Positions 1 to 5,860 of a DNA stretch of 12,900 nt are shown here, piece after piece; position 1 is the stretch's first letter; the number at the start of each line of letters is the position of its first letter. The notes under the pieces are model-generated. The model saw only the letters and a list, made by a program, of their open reading frames with translations. It was not told where the DNA came from and searched no databases. A program made the position numbers and the translations under genes. The DNA is from an uncultured Bacillota bacterium (GTDB lineage: Bacteria > Bacillota > Clostridia > Oscillospirales > Oscillospiraceae): positions 1-12,900 of the forward strand of contig CALACZ010000078.1 in assembly GCA_937890735.1 (NCBI GenBank). The letters run 5' to 3'.

Positions 1-221
1 TCGCTGTCGCCCTTCTGGAAGCGGTAGATCTGCTTTTCGGTCTCGCCGCCGCCCTTGGCGAGCAGCACGTCGGCGGCTTCGATGGCGGGCGTATCGAGCG
101 GGGTAAAGCCGTACAGGCTGTACGTTTTGCGCAAAACCTCCATGATCGCCTCCATCTGAAGCTGCGGCGCGGGCAGCAGCTCCATAAACCCGGAGAGCGT
201 GTGCGGTCTGATCTGTGCCAT
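1..221 (-). CDS. hisS: Histidine--tRNA ligase, N-terminal part (cut by window start)
   Basis: Charges tRNA-His with histidine in the cytoplasm. Only the first 73 codons are in the window. The translation begins MAQIRPHTLSGFMELLPAPQ and includes the stretch LLAKGGGETEKQIYRFQKGD, which is the N-terminal class II motif region of bacterial HisRS. The ATG at 221-219 has a ribosome binding site AGAGG at 233-229 with 7 nt spacing, which fixes the start. It lies downstream of a T-box leader on the same strand (about 1056-803), as expected for a tRNA synthetase gene, but a 580-nt repeat-filled stretch intervenes. The HisRS-like paralogue HisZ is the main alternative; the T-box and the KGGGETEKQIYRF stretch favour HisS. 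In clostridia hisS is often followed by aspS, which would lie outside the window. Confidence 0.88.
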   Translation of the reverse strand, partial: MAQIRPHTLSGFMELLPAPQLQMEAIMEVLRKTYSLYGFTPLDTPAIEAADVLLAKGGGETEKQIYRFQKGDS

Positions 222-250
222 AGTGTTACCTCTTTTTATGATTTTTGAGT

Positions 251-345
251 CCCCAAGGCTTCCCCTTGGGGGGAAGCTGTCGGCGAAGCCGACTGATGAG
301 GGGAAGAGTTCTTGTTTTTGAGATGTCGCCACGTTTTGTCGTAAC
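251..345 (+). repeat. Two-hairpin repeat, family D, with tail
   Basis: Hairpin 1 is CTTCCCC-TTGG-GGGGAAG (259-276). Hairpin 2 is GTCGGC-GAA-GCCGAC (279-293). GATGAGGGGAAG follows. The segment 275-306 is an exact 32-nt inverted copy of 6462-6493. Similarity continues into a tail containing CTTGTTTTTGAG and CCACGTTTT, which is also seen near 6420-6461. No coding potential is evident. Confidence 0.85.
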
Positions 346-370
346 GTAGGGGAGGGGCTTGCCCCTCCCG
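338..370 (+). repeat. GTAGGGG hairpin repeat, family A, copy 1
   Basis: An exact 33-nt inverted copy of 742-774. Internally a hairpin GGGAGGGGC-TT-GCCCCTCCC (350-369), preceded by GTAACGTAGG. Confidence 0.9.
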
Positions 371-423
371 CGCAGAGTGCAAAAACAAATTCGCACAACG
401 AACGGCGACAACGTAAAATCTCC

Positions 424-450
424 GTAGGGGTCGATGCCCACATCGACCCG
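424..450 (+). repeat. GTAGGGG hairpin repeat, family B, copy 1
   Basis: An exact 27-nt inverted copy of 585-611. It starts GTAGGGG and contains the local stem GGGTCGATG / CATCGACCC with loop CCCA. Confidence 0.9.
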
Positions 451-504
451 GCAATACGCAATCGCAAAATTGCAGGCATTTTCGGCGACCTCGTACAATG
501 TCCT

Positions 505-531
505 GTAGGGGCGGACGACCCTGTCCGCCCG
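505..531 (+). repeat. GTAGGGG hairpin repeat, family C, copy 1
   Basis: An exact 27-nt inverted copy of 664-690. It starts GTAGGGG and contains the local stem GGGCGGAC / GTCCGCCC with a 6-nt loop. Confidence 0.9.
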
Positions 532-584
532 TTGGGCAACGGCAAATTTGCCGCGGCGTATCGTAAAATCGGTCGTGCCCCGTG

Positions 585-611
585 CGGGTCGATGTGGGCA
601 TCGACCCCTAC
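585..611 (-). repeat. GTAGGGG hairpin repeat, family B, copy 2 (inverted)
   Basis: Exact reverse complement of 424-450. Read on the minus strand it has the same GTAGGGG start and 9-bp stem. Confidence 0.9.
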
Positions 612-663
612 AAAGGTTGTACGGATTCGCATCGGTGCGTCCGTGTTTGCGGGTGCATACCGC

Positions 664-690
664 CGGGCGGACAGGGTCGTCCGCCCCTAC
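664..690 (-). repeat. GTAGGGG hairpin repeat, family C, copy 2 (inverted)
   Basis: Exact reverse complement of 505-531. On the minus strand it is followed by CGGCGGTA, a flank shared with the family A copy at 742-774. Confidence 0.9.
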
Positions 691-741
691 GGGTGCGTGC
701 GTGTTCGCATTGGCGTGTGCGGATTTGCAGCGTTGTACCGC

Positions 742-774
742 CGGGAGGGGCAAGCCCCTCCCCTACGTTACGAC
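742..774 (-). repeat. GTAGGGG hairpin repeat, family A, copy 2 (inverted)
   Basis: Exact 33-nt reverse complement of 338-370. It lies about 30 nt past the T run of the T-box terminator, so it is the first repeat met by a transcript that reads through towards hisS. Confidence 0.9.
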
Positions 775-802
775 GAAATACGGGGCTGTACTTATCGTTA
801 CG

Positions 803-840
803 AAAAAAGACACTCCCACCCCATGTCCATGGGACGAGAG
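803..840 (-). terminator. Intrinsic terminator of the T-box leader
   Basis: On the minus strand the arms CTCTCGTCCCAT (840-829) and ATGGGGTGGGAG (824-813) pair over 12 bp around the loop GGAC, with G-T wobbles. A TGTC spacer and six T residues (808-803) follow. It competes with the antiterminator formed around the T-box sequence at 862-850. Confidence 0.93.
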
Positions 841-849
841 CATCTGCTT

Positions 850-862
850 CGTGGTGCCACCC
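850..862 (-). promoter_or_regulatory. Conserved T-box sequence (antiterminator, tRNA acceptor end contact)
   Basis: GGGTGGCACCACG on the minus strand matches the family hallmark. The TGGN bulge contacts the free NCCA end of uncharged tRNA. Confidence 0.95.
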
Positions 863-1058
863 AGGTTCAGAGGGGCTTGCCCTCCCTTGTGTGCCGCGGC
901 TTTCGGGGCGGCTGCCGGCGATTTCGGCGCTGTGCGCCTTATACGCGCGCTCGGCGGATGTCCTTCGCACCTGCTGCCGGAGGGAGCTTTCAGCAATTGC
1001 TCCCCTCTCTGACCGGCGTTCGGCGGTACTGCTTCCGCGTCACAGCGATGATGAACTT

Positions 1059-1475
1059 TTAGCGAAGTCCGCGGTTCTGGCGGTTGACCATACGCCAGTC
1101 AAGATCGCCGCGCTGGAGACCCAGGATCAGCATTTCCGCCGACGCAAGGTTCGTTGCGCACGGGACGTTATAGGTGTCGCACAGATGCAGCGTGCGGATG
1201 ATGCGCTGATCCTCCCAGGGGTCATTGTCGTTGGGATCGGAGAACATCAGCACAAGGTCGATCTCATTATACGCGATGCGCGCGTCGATCTGCTGATGCC
1301 CGCCCTGATTTTTTGACAGAAACAGCGACACCGGCAGCCCCGTTGCCTCGGATACCAGCCGCCCCGTCGCCGCCGTGGCGGAGAGACTGTGCTTGGAAAG
1401 AACGCTTTTATAGGCGGTGCAGAACTGGACCATCAGCTCTTTTTTCTTATCATGTGCCATGAGTGTGATATTCAT
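1059..1475 (-). CDS. mgsA: MgsA-like (methylglyoxal synthase family) protein, catalytic residues altered
   Basis: Family members convert dihydroxyacetone phosphate to methylglyoxal in the cytoplasm. The 138-aa product matches the family along its length: AHDKKKELMVQFC at 7-19, TGLPV at 45-49, the GG-QQ loop at 58-62, a SDP motif at 79-81 and ATNLASAE at 107-114. Asp9 and Asp80 match E. coli Asp20 and Asp91. The position of catalytic Asp71 is His60 (GGHQQ instead of GGDQQ), and the position of His98 is Trp87 (PWED instead of PHDP). Activity is therefore doubtful, and a binding or regulatory role is possible. The start is set by AAAGGAG about 7 nt upstream. It lies 51 nt behind the minD-like gene, probably one operon; mgsA next to min genes is common in clostridia. 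Confidence 0.82.
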   Translation of the reverse strand: MNITLMAHDKKKELMVQFCTAYKSVLSKHSLSATAATGRLVSEATGLPVSLFLSKNQGGHQQIDARIAYNEIDLVLMFSDPNDNDPWEDQRIIRTLHLCDTYNVPCATNLASAEMLILGLQRGDLDWRMVNRQNRGLR

Positions 1476-1526
1476 AAGAAAGCTCCTTTCCGTCGATGCA
1501 ATATTTATAAAATGAGAATTTCAGAA

Positions 1527-2264
1527 TTAGAGGCGCAGTAATGGCATTTTTTTGCCGCACAGCCGACGCGCGATGTTCAGGCACGCCCGCGCCGCGCCGC
1601 GCCCGGTGTACTGCACCAGCGGCAGACCCTCCGCCGCTGCGAGTGTGACGTTCGCGTCCTCCGGGACGATGCCAAGAAGCGGCAGCCCCACGGTATCCAT
1701 CACATCGTCGATGGTGGCGCGCATTTTTACGAACATCCGCGCGCTCACGCGGTTGACGATGAGCCGCGCGGGGATGGCGCGCTCCTGCAAAAGAAGATCG
1801 GTCGCGTGCGCGGCGTCCCGCAGGGACGCCGGGTCGCCGTTTGACACCACCACAGCTTCGTCGGCAAAGCGCGTCGCCAGTTCAAAGCCAGCACCCACGC
1901 CCGCCGGGGCGTCGATGAGCACCCAGTCGAACTGCGCGCGCGCCTGCTCTAACAGCGTGCCGAACTGCGCGGGGTCGATGCTCTCCGGCAGCTCCGTGAC
2001 CGGCGCGGTGAGCAGATAGAGATTTGGGACAACGGCGCTCTGCGCCGCCTGCTCAAGCGCATATTCTCCGCGCATGACCGCCGTAAACGGCAGCACCGCT
2101 TCATTGCTCATGCCCAGCGAGATGTCCAGATTGCGCAGCCCCAGGTCGGCGTCGATGCACAGCACGCGCAGCGAATCGGCGGCCAGACAGCTTGCGATCC
2201 CGGCGCACAGCGACGTTTTGCCTGTGCCGCCCTTGCCGGAGATCACCGCCAGGACTGTGCCCAT
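1527..2264 (-). CDS. minD: MinD-like septum-site ATPase, short C-terminus
   Basis: MinD is a ParA-type ATPase that helps place the division septum by moving on and off the membrane. The 245-aa product has the deviant Walker A GKGGTGKT (10-17) with Lys11 and Lys16, the DADLGLRNLD motif (38-47), the switch II-like IDAPAGVGAGFE, and VSNGDPASLRDA typical of MinD. It ends CGKKMPLLRL, where classical MinD proteins of about 265-270 aa continue into a membrane-targeting amphipathic helix. The sequence after the stop shows no obvious frameshifted remnant. No minC or minE is adjacent: upstream is the divergent spoIIP. A strong promoter (2325-2297) precedes it, and the downstream neighbour is mgsA-like. 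The ribosome binding site GGAAGGCGGG is only moderate. It could be a short MinD-related ATPase with a different partner. Confidence 0.85.
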   Translation of the reverse strand: MGTVLAVISGKGGTGKTSLCAGIASCLAADSLRVLCIDADLGLRNLDISLGMSNEAVLPFTAVMRGEYALEQAAQSAVVPNLYLLTAPVTELPESIDPAQFGTLLEQARAQFDWVLIDAPAGVGAGFELATRFADEAVVVSNGDPASLRDAAHATDLLLQERAIPARLIVNRVSARMFVKMRATIDDVMDTVGLPLLGIVPEDANVTLAAAEGLPLVQYTGRGAARACLNIARRLCGKKMPLLRL

Positions 2265-2296
2265 GCCGCATCCCGCCTTCCGTCCAGAATGAGACC

Positions 2297-2325
2297 ATTA
2301 TATACGACGCGGGCGGTAAATTCAA
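2297..2325 (-). promoter_or_regulatory. Sigma-A-type promoter of minD-like operon
   Basis: On the minus strand TTGAAT (2325-2320) and TATAAT (2302-2297) are separated by exactly 17 nt. The predicted start lies about 25 nt before the minD-like start codon. This is one of the best promoter matches in the window. Confidence 0.82.
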
Positions 2326-2351
2326 TACGGGCGCGCTAAAAAATGCGGTCT

Positions 2352-2365
2352 GTTTTGCACAAAAC
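2352..2365. repeat. Small palindrome upstream of spoIIP
   Basis: GTTTTG-CA-CAAAAC is a perfect 6-bp inverted repeat 30 nt before the spoIIP start codon, in the divergent minD/spoIIP region. It could be an operator, but nothing else supports that. No clear SigE or SigK promoter was recognised here. Confidence 0.4.
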
Positions 2366-2394
2366 GCCCATAAACTGGGACGGGAGGAGATCGT

Positions 2395-3399
2395 ATGAAC
2401 AAACGCTGCCTGCAAAATTTCTGCGCTGCCCTGATGATCTTTGCCGCGCTCATCCGCGCCGCCGTGGCGGCGGGGCTGGACGGCGCTGCGCAGACGGACA
2501 TCGAAACGGACGAGCCCGCACCCGTCTGGACGCTCGTCGTGGAGCGGGACGAGCCCGCGCCGCAAGCGCCGGTCGAGGCGGAAGCCCCGCCGGAGATCGC
2601 CGAAGAAGCGCCGGACGAGCCTGCCGGGCTTACCATGGATTTTACGGACGCGGAGGCGGATGCGATCGAGATTTCCGGCGCGTGCAGCTACGACGTGGAC
2701 AAGCGCGCACTGCTGCGCCAGCCGACCACGCTCGATTTTTCGCAGGACGGACCGAAGATTTTGATCGTACACACACACTCGTGCGAGGCGTATACGCCCA
2801 CAGCCGCGTGGGATTACGAGCCGAGCGATTCGTACCGCACGCGTGACGAGACGCGCTCCGTCATCCGCGTGGGGAGCGAAATTCAGGCGGTTTTGGAGGA
2901 CGCGGGCATCGAAACCATCCACGACACCGCCCTCAACGACGACCCGGCGTACAGCGGCGCGTATGCGCGGATGCTCACGACCATCGAGGGCTATCTCGCG
3001 CGCTATCCGTCCATCCAGATGGTGCTGGACGTGCACCGCGACGCGGTGGAGAACCCCGACGGCACGCAGGTGTGCTACACGACGGAGCTGGACGGCGAGC
3101 GCTGCGCGCAGGTCATGCTCGTCGTCGGCACGGACGAGGGCGGCATGGAGCACCCAAACTGGCGCGAAAATCTGGCGAACGCCCTCAAATTGCAGGCGCT
3201 TTTGAACCGCAGCCATCCGGGGCTCTGCCGCCACATCGACCTGCGCACCGAGCGCTTCAACGCCCACACCAGCCCCGGCGCGCTGCTGGCGGAGTTCGGC
3301 GCGGCGGGCAATACGCTGCCCGAAGCCATCCGCGCGGGGCGGTATTTTGCGCAGGGTGTGGTCGAATTTATTCGGGCAGCAGCACGCACAGGCGCGTGA
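2395..3399 (+). CDS. spoIIP: Stage II sporulation protein P (SpoIIP), peptidoglycan hydrolase
   Basis: SpoIIP is an amidase and endopeptidase that, with SpoIID and SpoIIM, thins septal peptidoglycan so the mother-cell membrane can engulf the forespore. The 334-aa product has an N-terminal hydrophobic signal or anchor (about 9-27) and a Glu/Pro/Ala-rich linker (about 35-78). The SpoIIP catalytic domain follows: IVHTHSCEAY (124-133), LDVHRDA (211-217), ANALKLQ (261-267) and LLAEFGAAGNT (297-307). His126, His214 and Glu300 are the expected metal or catalytic positions. GGAGGAG about 6 nt upstream supports the ATG at 2395. It is divergent from the minD-like gene and its end overlaps the convergent regulator gene by 32 nt. 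The family is normally expressed from a SigE promoter; none could be confirmed here. Confidence 0.93.
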   Translation: MNKRCLQNFCAALMIFAALIRAAVAAGLDGAAQTDIETDEPAPVWTLVVERDEPAPQAPVEAEAPPEIAEEAPDEPAGLTMDFTDAEADAIEISGACSYDVDKRALLRQPTTLDFSQDGPKILIVHTHSCEAYTPTAAWDYEPSDSYRTRDETRSVIRVGSEIQAVLEDAGIETIHDTALNDDPAYSGAYARMLTTIEGYLARYPSIQMVLDVHRDAVENPDGTQVCYTTELDGERCAQVMLVVGTDEGGMEHPNWRENLANALKLQALLNRSHPGLCRHIDLRTERFNAHTSPGALLAEFGAAGNTLPEAIRAGRYFAQGVVEFIRAAARTGA

Positions 3400-4753
3400 G
3401 CGCCGCGCCCGCCGTTTCGGGACTGAGGTCTGCGTAGTGCAGCACGATGCAGCCCCGCGCCGACTCCGGCGGCGCTTGCAGATAGAACGAGCTGAGCAGC
3501 TCCGCTTCCAGCCCCGCCTGCTGCAAAAGCGCCGCCAGCTGCGCATCGCCCAGCGCCGTGCGCACGCGCAGCAGCAGATGCAGCCCCGCGCCTGCGCCCA
3601 AAACGGCAAAGCGTCCGGCGCACGGCGGCGCGGCGAGCTGCGCCAGAAGCCGTTCGCGCACGGTGCGGTAATATTTTTTTGCCCGCGTCAGGTGCTTTTC
3701 AAACCACCCGCCGGATAAAAACCGCGCCAGCGTGAACTGCTCGAACGACGGCACGGTGCAGCTGTAAAAGCCCATCGTCTGCTGCCAGCGCGGCAGCAGC
3801 TGCCGCGGCAGGATGAGATAGCTGATCCGCAGCGACGGCGAGAGCGTTTTGGAGAACGTGTTGAGATACAGCACCCGCCCGCAGGGATCCATGCTCTGAA
3901 GCGGCGGGATGGGCAGCCCCGAAAAGCGGAACTCCGCGTCAAAATCGTCCTCGATCACCCAGCGGCCCTCGTCCTCCGCCAGCCAGCGCAGGATCTGCTG
4001 CCGCCGCGCGATGGGCATCACCGCGCCGGTGGGGTACTGGTGCGCGGGCGAGATGTGCAGCACCTGCGCGCCGCTCTTGCGCAGCGCCTGCGGCAGCACG
4101 CCGTCGCCGTCCATCTCGAGCGGGCAGACCGCCACGTCGTTCGCGGCGTACACGCGCGCGAGCTTGCGATGCCCCAGCAGCTCCGCGCCGTAGCGCCGCT
4201 CACGCCCCAGAAACTGAATGAGCAGATTGTAAAAATACTCCGTGCCCGAGCCGATGAACACCTGCTCGGGCGCGATCTTCATGCCGCGAAGCCTGCCGAA
4301 CTCCGCCGCGATGGCGCAGCGCAGCGCCCACACGCCCGCGCCGGGGACGCTCTCCAGCAGCGCCGGACGGTCCTCCAGCAGCACGGCGCGCATCAGCCGC
4401 GCCCACACCGAAAACGGAAACAGCGCCGCCGACGGCGTTTCGGCAGCCTCCGCCAGGGCGGGAGCGGGTGCAGTCTGCACCGCCGGGGCGGCAGCAGGCG
4501 CGAGCGGCGCGAGATGCTCGGCGTAGTAGCCGGAGCGCTGCCGCGCGGTGATGTAGCCCTCGGCGAGGAGCTGGGCATAGGCGGTCTCCACCGTGATCTT
4601 GCTCACGGACAGGTGCTCCGCCAGCGCGCGCTTGGACGGCAGCCGCTCCCCGCCCGCGATCGCGCCGGTGAGCAGATCCTGCCGGATGGCGCGATAGAGC
4701 TGTTCATACAGCGGCGTTTTGCCGCCGTGTTCGAGTTCATATGTCCGTATCAT
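3368..4753 (-). CDS. pdxR: MocR/PdxR-type regulator (GntR-like wHTH fused to aminotransferase fold)
   Basis: Proteins of this type sense pyridoxal 5'-phosphate and control vitamin B6 synthesis or salvage genes. The 461-aa product has a GntR-like winged helix at 1-77 (PLYEQLYRAIRQDLLTG, then GERLPSKRALAEHLSVSKIT). An Ala/Pro-rich linker (about 80-108) leads into a type I aminotransferase-like domain with SPAHQYPTG (235-243), the EDDFDAEFR stretch and SKTLSPSLR (301-309), where Lys302 is the expected PLP-binding lysine. The frame is open 90 nt further upstream, but that part crosses the divergent promoter. The ATG at 4753-4751 begins MIRTYELEHG, the normal start of the domain. It is divergent from the pyridoxal kinase gene, which indicates PdxR. 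It probably regulates both itself and the kinase. Confidence 0.9.
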   Translation of the reverse strand: MIRTYELEHGGKTPLYEQLYRAIRQDLLTGAIAGGERLPSKRALAEHLSVSKITVETAYAQLLAEGYITARQRSGYYAEHLAPLAPAAAPAVQTAPAPALAEAAETPSAALFPFSVWARLMRAVLLEDRPALLESVPGAGVWALRCAIAAEFGRLRGMKIAPEQVFIGSGTEYFYNLLIQFLGRERRYGAELLGHRKLARVYAANDVAVCPLEMDGDGVLPQALRKSGAQVLHISPAHQYPTGAVMPIARRQQILRWLAEDEGRWVIEDDFDAEFRFSGLPIPPLQSMDPCGRVLYLNTFSKTLSPSLRISYLILPRQLLPRWQQTMGFYSCTVPSFEQFTLARFLSGGWFEKHLTRAKKYYRTVRERLLAQLAAPPCAGRFAVLGAGAGLHLLLRVRTALGDAQLAALLQQAGLEAELLSSFYLQAPPESARGCIVLHYADLSPETAGAALTRLCVLLPE

Positions 4754-4772
4754 AAATCTGACCCTGTAAAAT

Positions 4773-4816
4773 ATTATAGTTTTGGCAATTTCTAAAATGC
4801 CAGTTTCCACTATAAT
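4773..4816. promoter_or_regulatory. Divergent, near-symmetric pdxR/pdxK promoter and operator region
   Basis: ATTATAGT (4773-4780) and ACTATAAT (4809-4816) form an 8-bp inverted repeat that supplies a TATAAT box to each strand (4778-4773 minus, 4811-4816 plus). Between them TGGCA (4783-4787) and TGCCA (4798-4802) form an inner inverted repeat. Neither -35 box resembles TTGACA, so both promoters probably depend on or are limited by a bound regulator. The divergent PdxR-type protein is the obvious candidate. Confidence 0.68.
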
Positions 4817-4869
4817 CATAGGCACACAATGGCGGCTTGTCAAGTGCTGCCGACAGGGGGGAAGCTGCG

Positions 4870-5715
4870 TTGCAGTATCAGCGCATTTTAAGCGTGCAGG
4901 ATATTTCCTGCGTGGGGCAGTGTTCGCTCACGGTGGCGCTGCCCATTTTGTCCGTGTGCGGGCTGGAGACGGCGGTGCTGCCCACGGCGGTGCTCTCCAC
5001 GCATACGGGCGGCAGCTTTGCGGGCTCGGGCTATACGTTCCGCGATCTGAGCGACGATATTCCCGCCATCTGCGCGCACTGGAAGCGGGAACAGATCCGC
5101 TTTTCCGCCGTCTGCACCGGCTATCTCGGCAGCCCCCGGCAGGTGGAGGACGTGCTGACGCTGATGAGTGATCTGCTGCTGCCGGGCGGCGCGCGCATCG
5201 TCGATCCCGCGATGGCGGACGGCGGGCGCTTATACGCGGGTCTGCCCGAAGCACTCGTGCCCGCGATGGCGCGGCTGGCATTTTCGGCGGACGTGATCCT
5301 GCCGAACCTCACCGAGGCGGCGCTGCTGACAGGGCTGCCGTACCGCCCGGTGTGCGACGAGCAATATGCGCGGGAGCTGACCGACGCGCTTTTGGAGCGC
5401 GGCGCAAAGACCATCGTCCTCACCGGCGTCCGCCGGGACGATCGGACCACCGGCGTCGCCGTCCGCACGCCGGACGCGCTGCAAATCTACACGCACGAGC
5501 GCGTCGAGCGCGTCTGCCACGGCACGGGCGATATTTTTACCGCCGCCTTCACCGGCGCGTACCTGCGCGGGCAGGACGCATTTTCCGCCGCCAGACTCGC
5601 CGCCGATTTTACGCTCGAGTGCATCCGCAAAACGATGGACGACCCGGCGCACTGGTACGGGGTAAAATTTGAACTGGCGCTCCCATGGCTCATGAAACGG
5701 CTGGGGGAAAGCTGA
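4870..5715 (+). CDS. pdxY: Pyridoxal/pyridoxamine kinase (PfkB/ribokinase fold)
   Basis: Phosphorylates pyridoxal, pyridoxine or pyridoxamine with ATP in vitamin B6 salvage. The 281-aa product carries the family N-terminus ILSVQDISCVGQCSLTVALP (6-25), LSTHTGGF-like LSTHTGGS (42-49), GYLGSP (84-89), VDPAMAD (111-117), LPNLTEA (144-150) and the anion-hole and catalytic motif GTGD at 218-221, with Asp221 as the base. I chose the TTG at 4870 because AGGGGGG (4855-4861) lies 8 nt upstream and the protein then starts MQYQRILSVQD, as in the family. An earlier TTG at 4837 would add 11 unlikely residues. Its divergent partner is the PdxR-type regulator, and a strong terminator lies about 95 nt downstream. 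The exact substrate and symbol (pdxK or pdxY) are not settled by sequence. Confidence 0.88.
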   Translation: MQYQRILSVQDISCVGQCSLTVALPILSVCGLETAVLPTAVLSTHTGGSFAGSGYTFRDLSDDIPAICAHWKREQIRFSAVCTGYLGSPRQVEDVLTLMSDLLLPGGARIVDPAMADGGRLYAGLPEALVPAMARLAFSADVILPNLTEAALLTGLPYRPVCDEQYARELTDALLERGAKTIVLTGVRRDDRTTGVAVRTPDALQIYTHERVERVCHGTGDIFTAAFTGAYLRGQDAFSAARLAADFTLECIRKTMDDPAHWYGVKFELALPWLMKRLGES

Positions 5716-5810
5716 CGGCTGGACGCGGCTCATGCAGGGAGCGCCGCCGCAGGCGACGGAGCGGGAACGTCCCTCCTCTGCGCGCGTCATGGATGCTGCT
5801 TTGCTGCGGC

Positions 5811-5849
5811 AAAAATATCCCCGGGGGCTTTGCCCCCGGGGATATTTTT
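5811..5849. terminator. Bidirectional intrinsic terminator between pdxK-type gene and fucU
   Basis: Two 18-nt arms (5811-5828 and 5832-5849) pair perfectly around a TTT loop. The core is CCCCGGGGGC, with AAAAAT outside on the left and ATTTTT outside on the right, so either strand gives a GC stem followed by a T run. It sits between two convergent genes and serves both. The 95 nt between the kinase stop and this hairpin hold nothing recognisable. Confidence 0.92.
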
Positions 5850-5860
5850 GTAATGCCGTT

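Larger units (their letters stand above)
222..802. other. Non-coding stretch between T-box terminator and hisS, filled with hairpin repeats
   Basis: This 581-nt stretch has open frames on both strands, but their translations are low-complexity products of repeats, with recurring strings such as RADRVVRPY and VDVGIDPY in several frames. None has a convincing ribosome binding site. The stretch holds one two-hairpin repeat (251-345) and six copies of a hairpin type that starts GTAGGGG. Those six copies make three exact inverted pairs. If the T-box controls hisS, the whole stretch is in the untranslated leader of hisS. Confidence 0.75.
803..1056 (-). ncRNA. T-box leader (tRNA-sensing riboswitch) for hisS
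   Basis: A T-box RNA senses uncharged tRNA and lets transcription continue when charging is low. On the minus strand the parts appear in order. Stem I has a lower stem GCGGA (1038-1034) / TCCGC (958-954), a loop-E-like AGTA (1030-1027) facing GAA (966-964), an upper stem GCCGG (1017-1013) / CCGGC (980-976), the AGAGAG bulge (1010-1005), and an apical stem GGGAGC / GCTCCC. The specifier region reads GGACATCC (963-956). The T-box sequence GGGTGGCACCACG is at 862-850, followed by a 12-bp terminator and T run. The leader starts directly after the mgsA stop codon. A weak TTGACT-17-CAGAAC candidate promoter lies inside the mgsA end (TTGACT at 1102-1097); otherwise it may be read through from mgsA. 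The next same-strand gene is hisS. Confidence 0.93.

Noticed and set aside
338..774. CRISPR array
   Set aside because: Repeats are of different families, in both orientations, and unevenly spaced. Each is itself a palindrome, and no cas gene is present.
226..1062. Several overlapping open frames of 120-244 codons on both strands in the repeat and T-box region
   Set aside because: They translate repeat hairpins and the T-box RNA, have no credible ribosome binding site, and give similar strings in several frames. Long frames arise easily in GC-rich DNA with few stop codons.
2366..2394. SigK-like -10 (CATAAACT) before spoIIP
   Set aside because: spoIIP is usually SigE-controlled, and no matching -35 lies at the right distance. 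The match is too short to report as a promoter.
2101..3609. A 502-codon minus-strand open frame across spoIIP
   Set aside because: Antisense to spoIIP and overlapping the minD-like gene in another frame; Arg-rich shadow composition and no family motif.
4754..4843. Thirty-codon N-terminal extension of the PdxR-type regulator
   Set aside because: It would cover the divergent promoter, and the winged-helix domain normally starts at MIRTYELEHG. Frame openness is chance.
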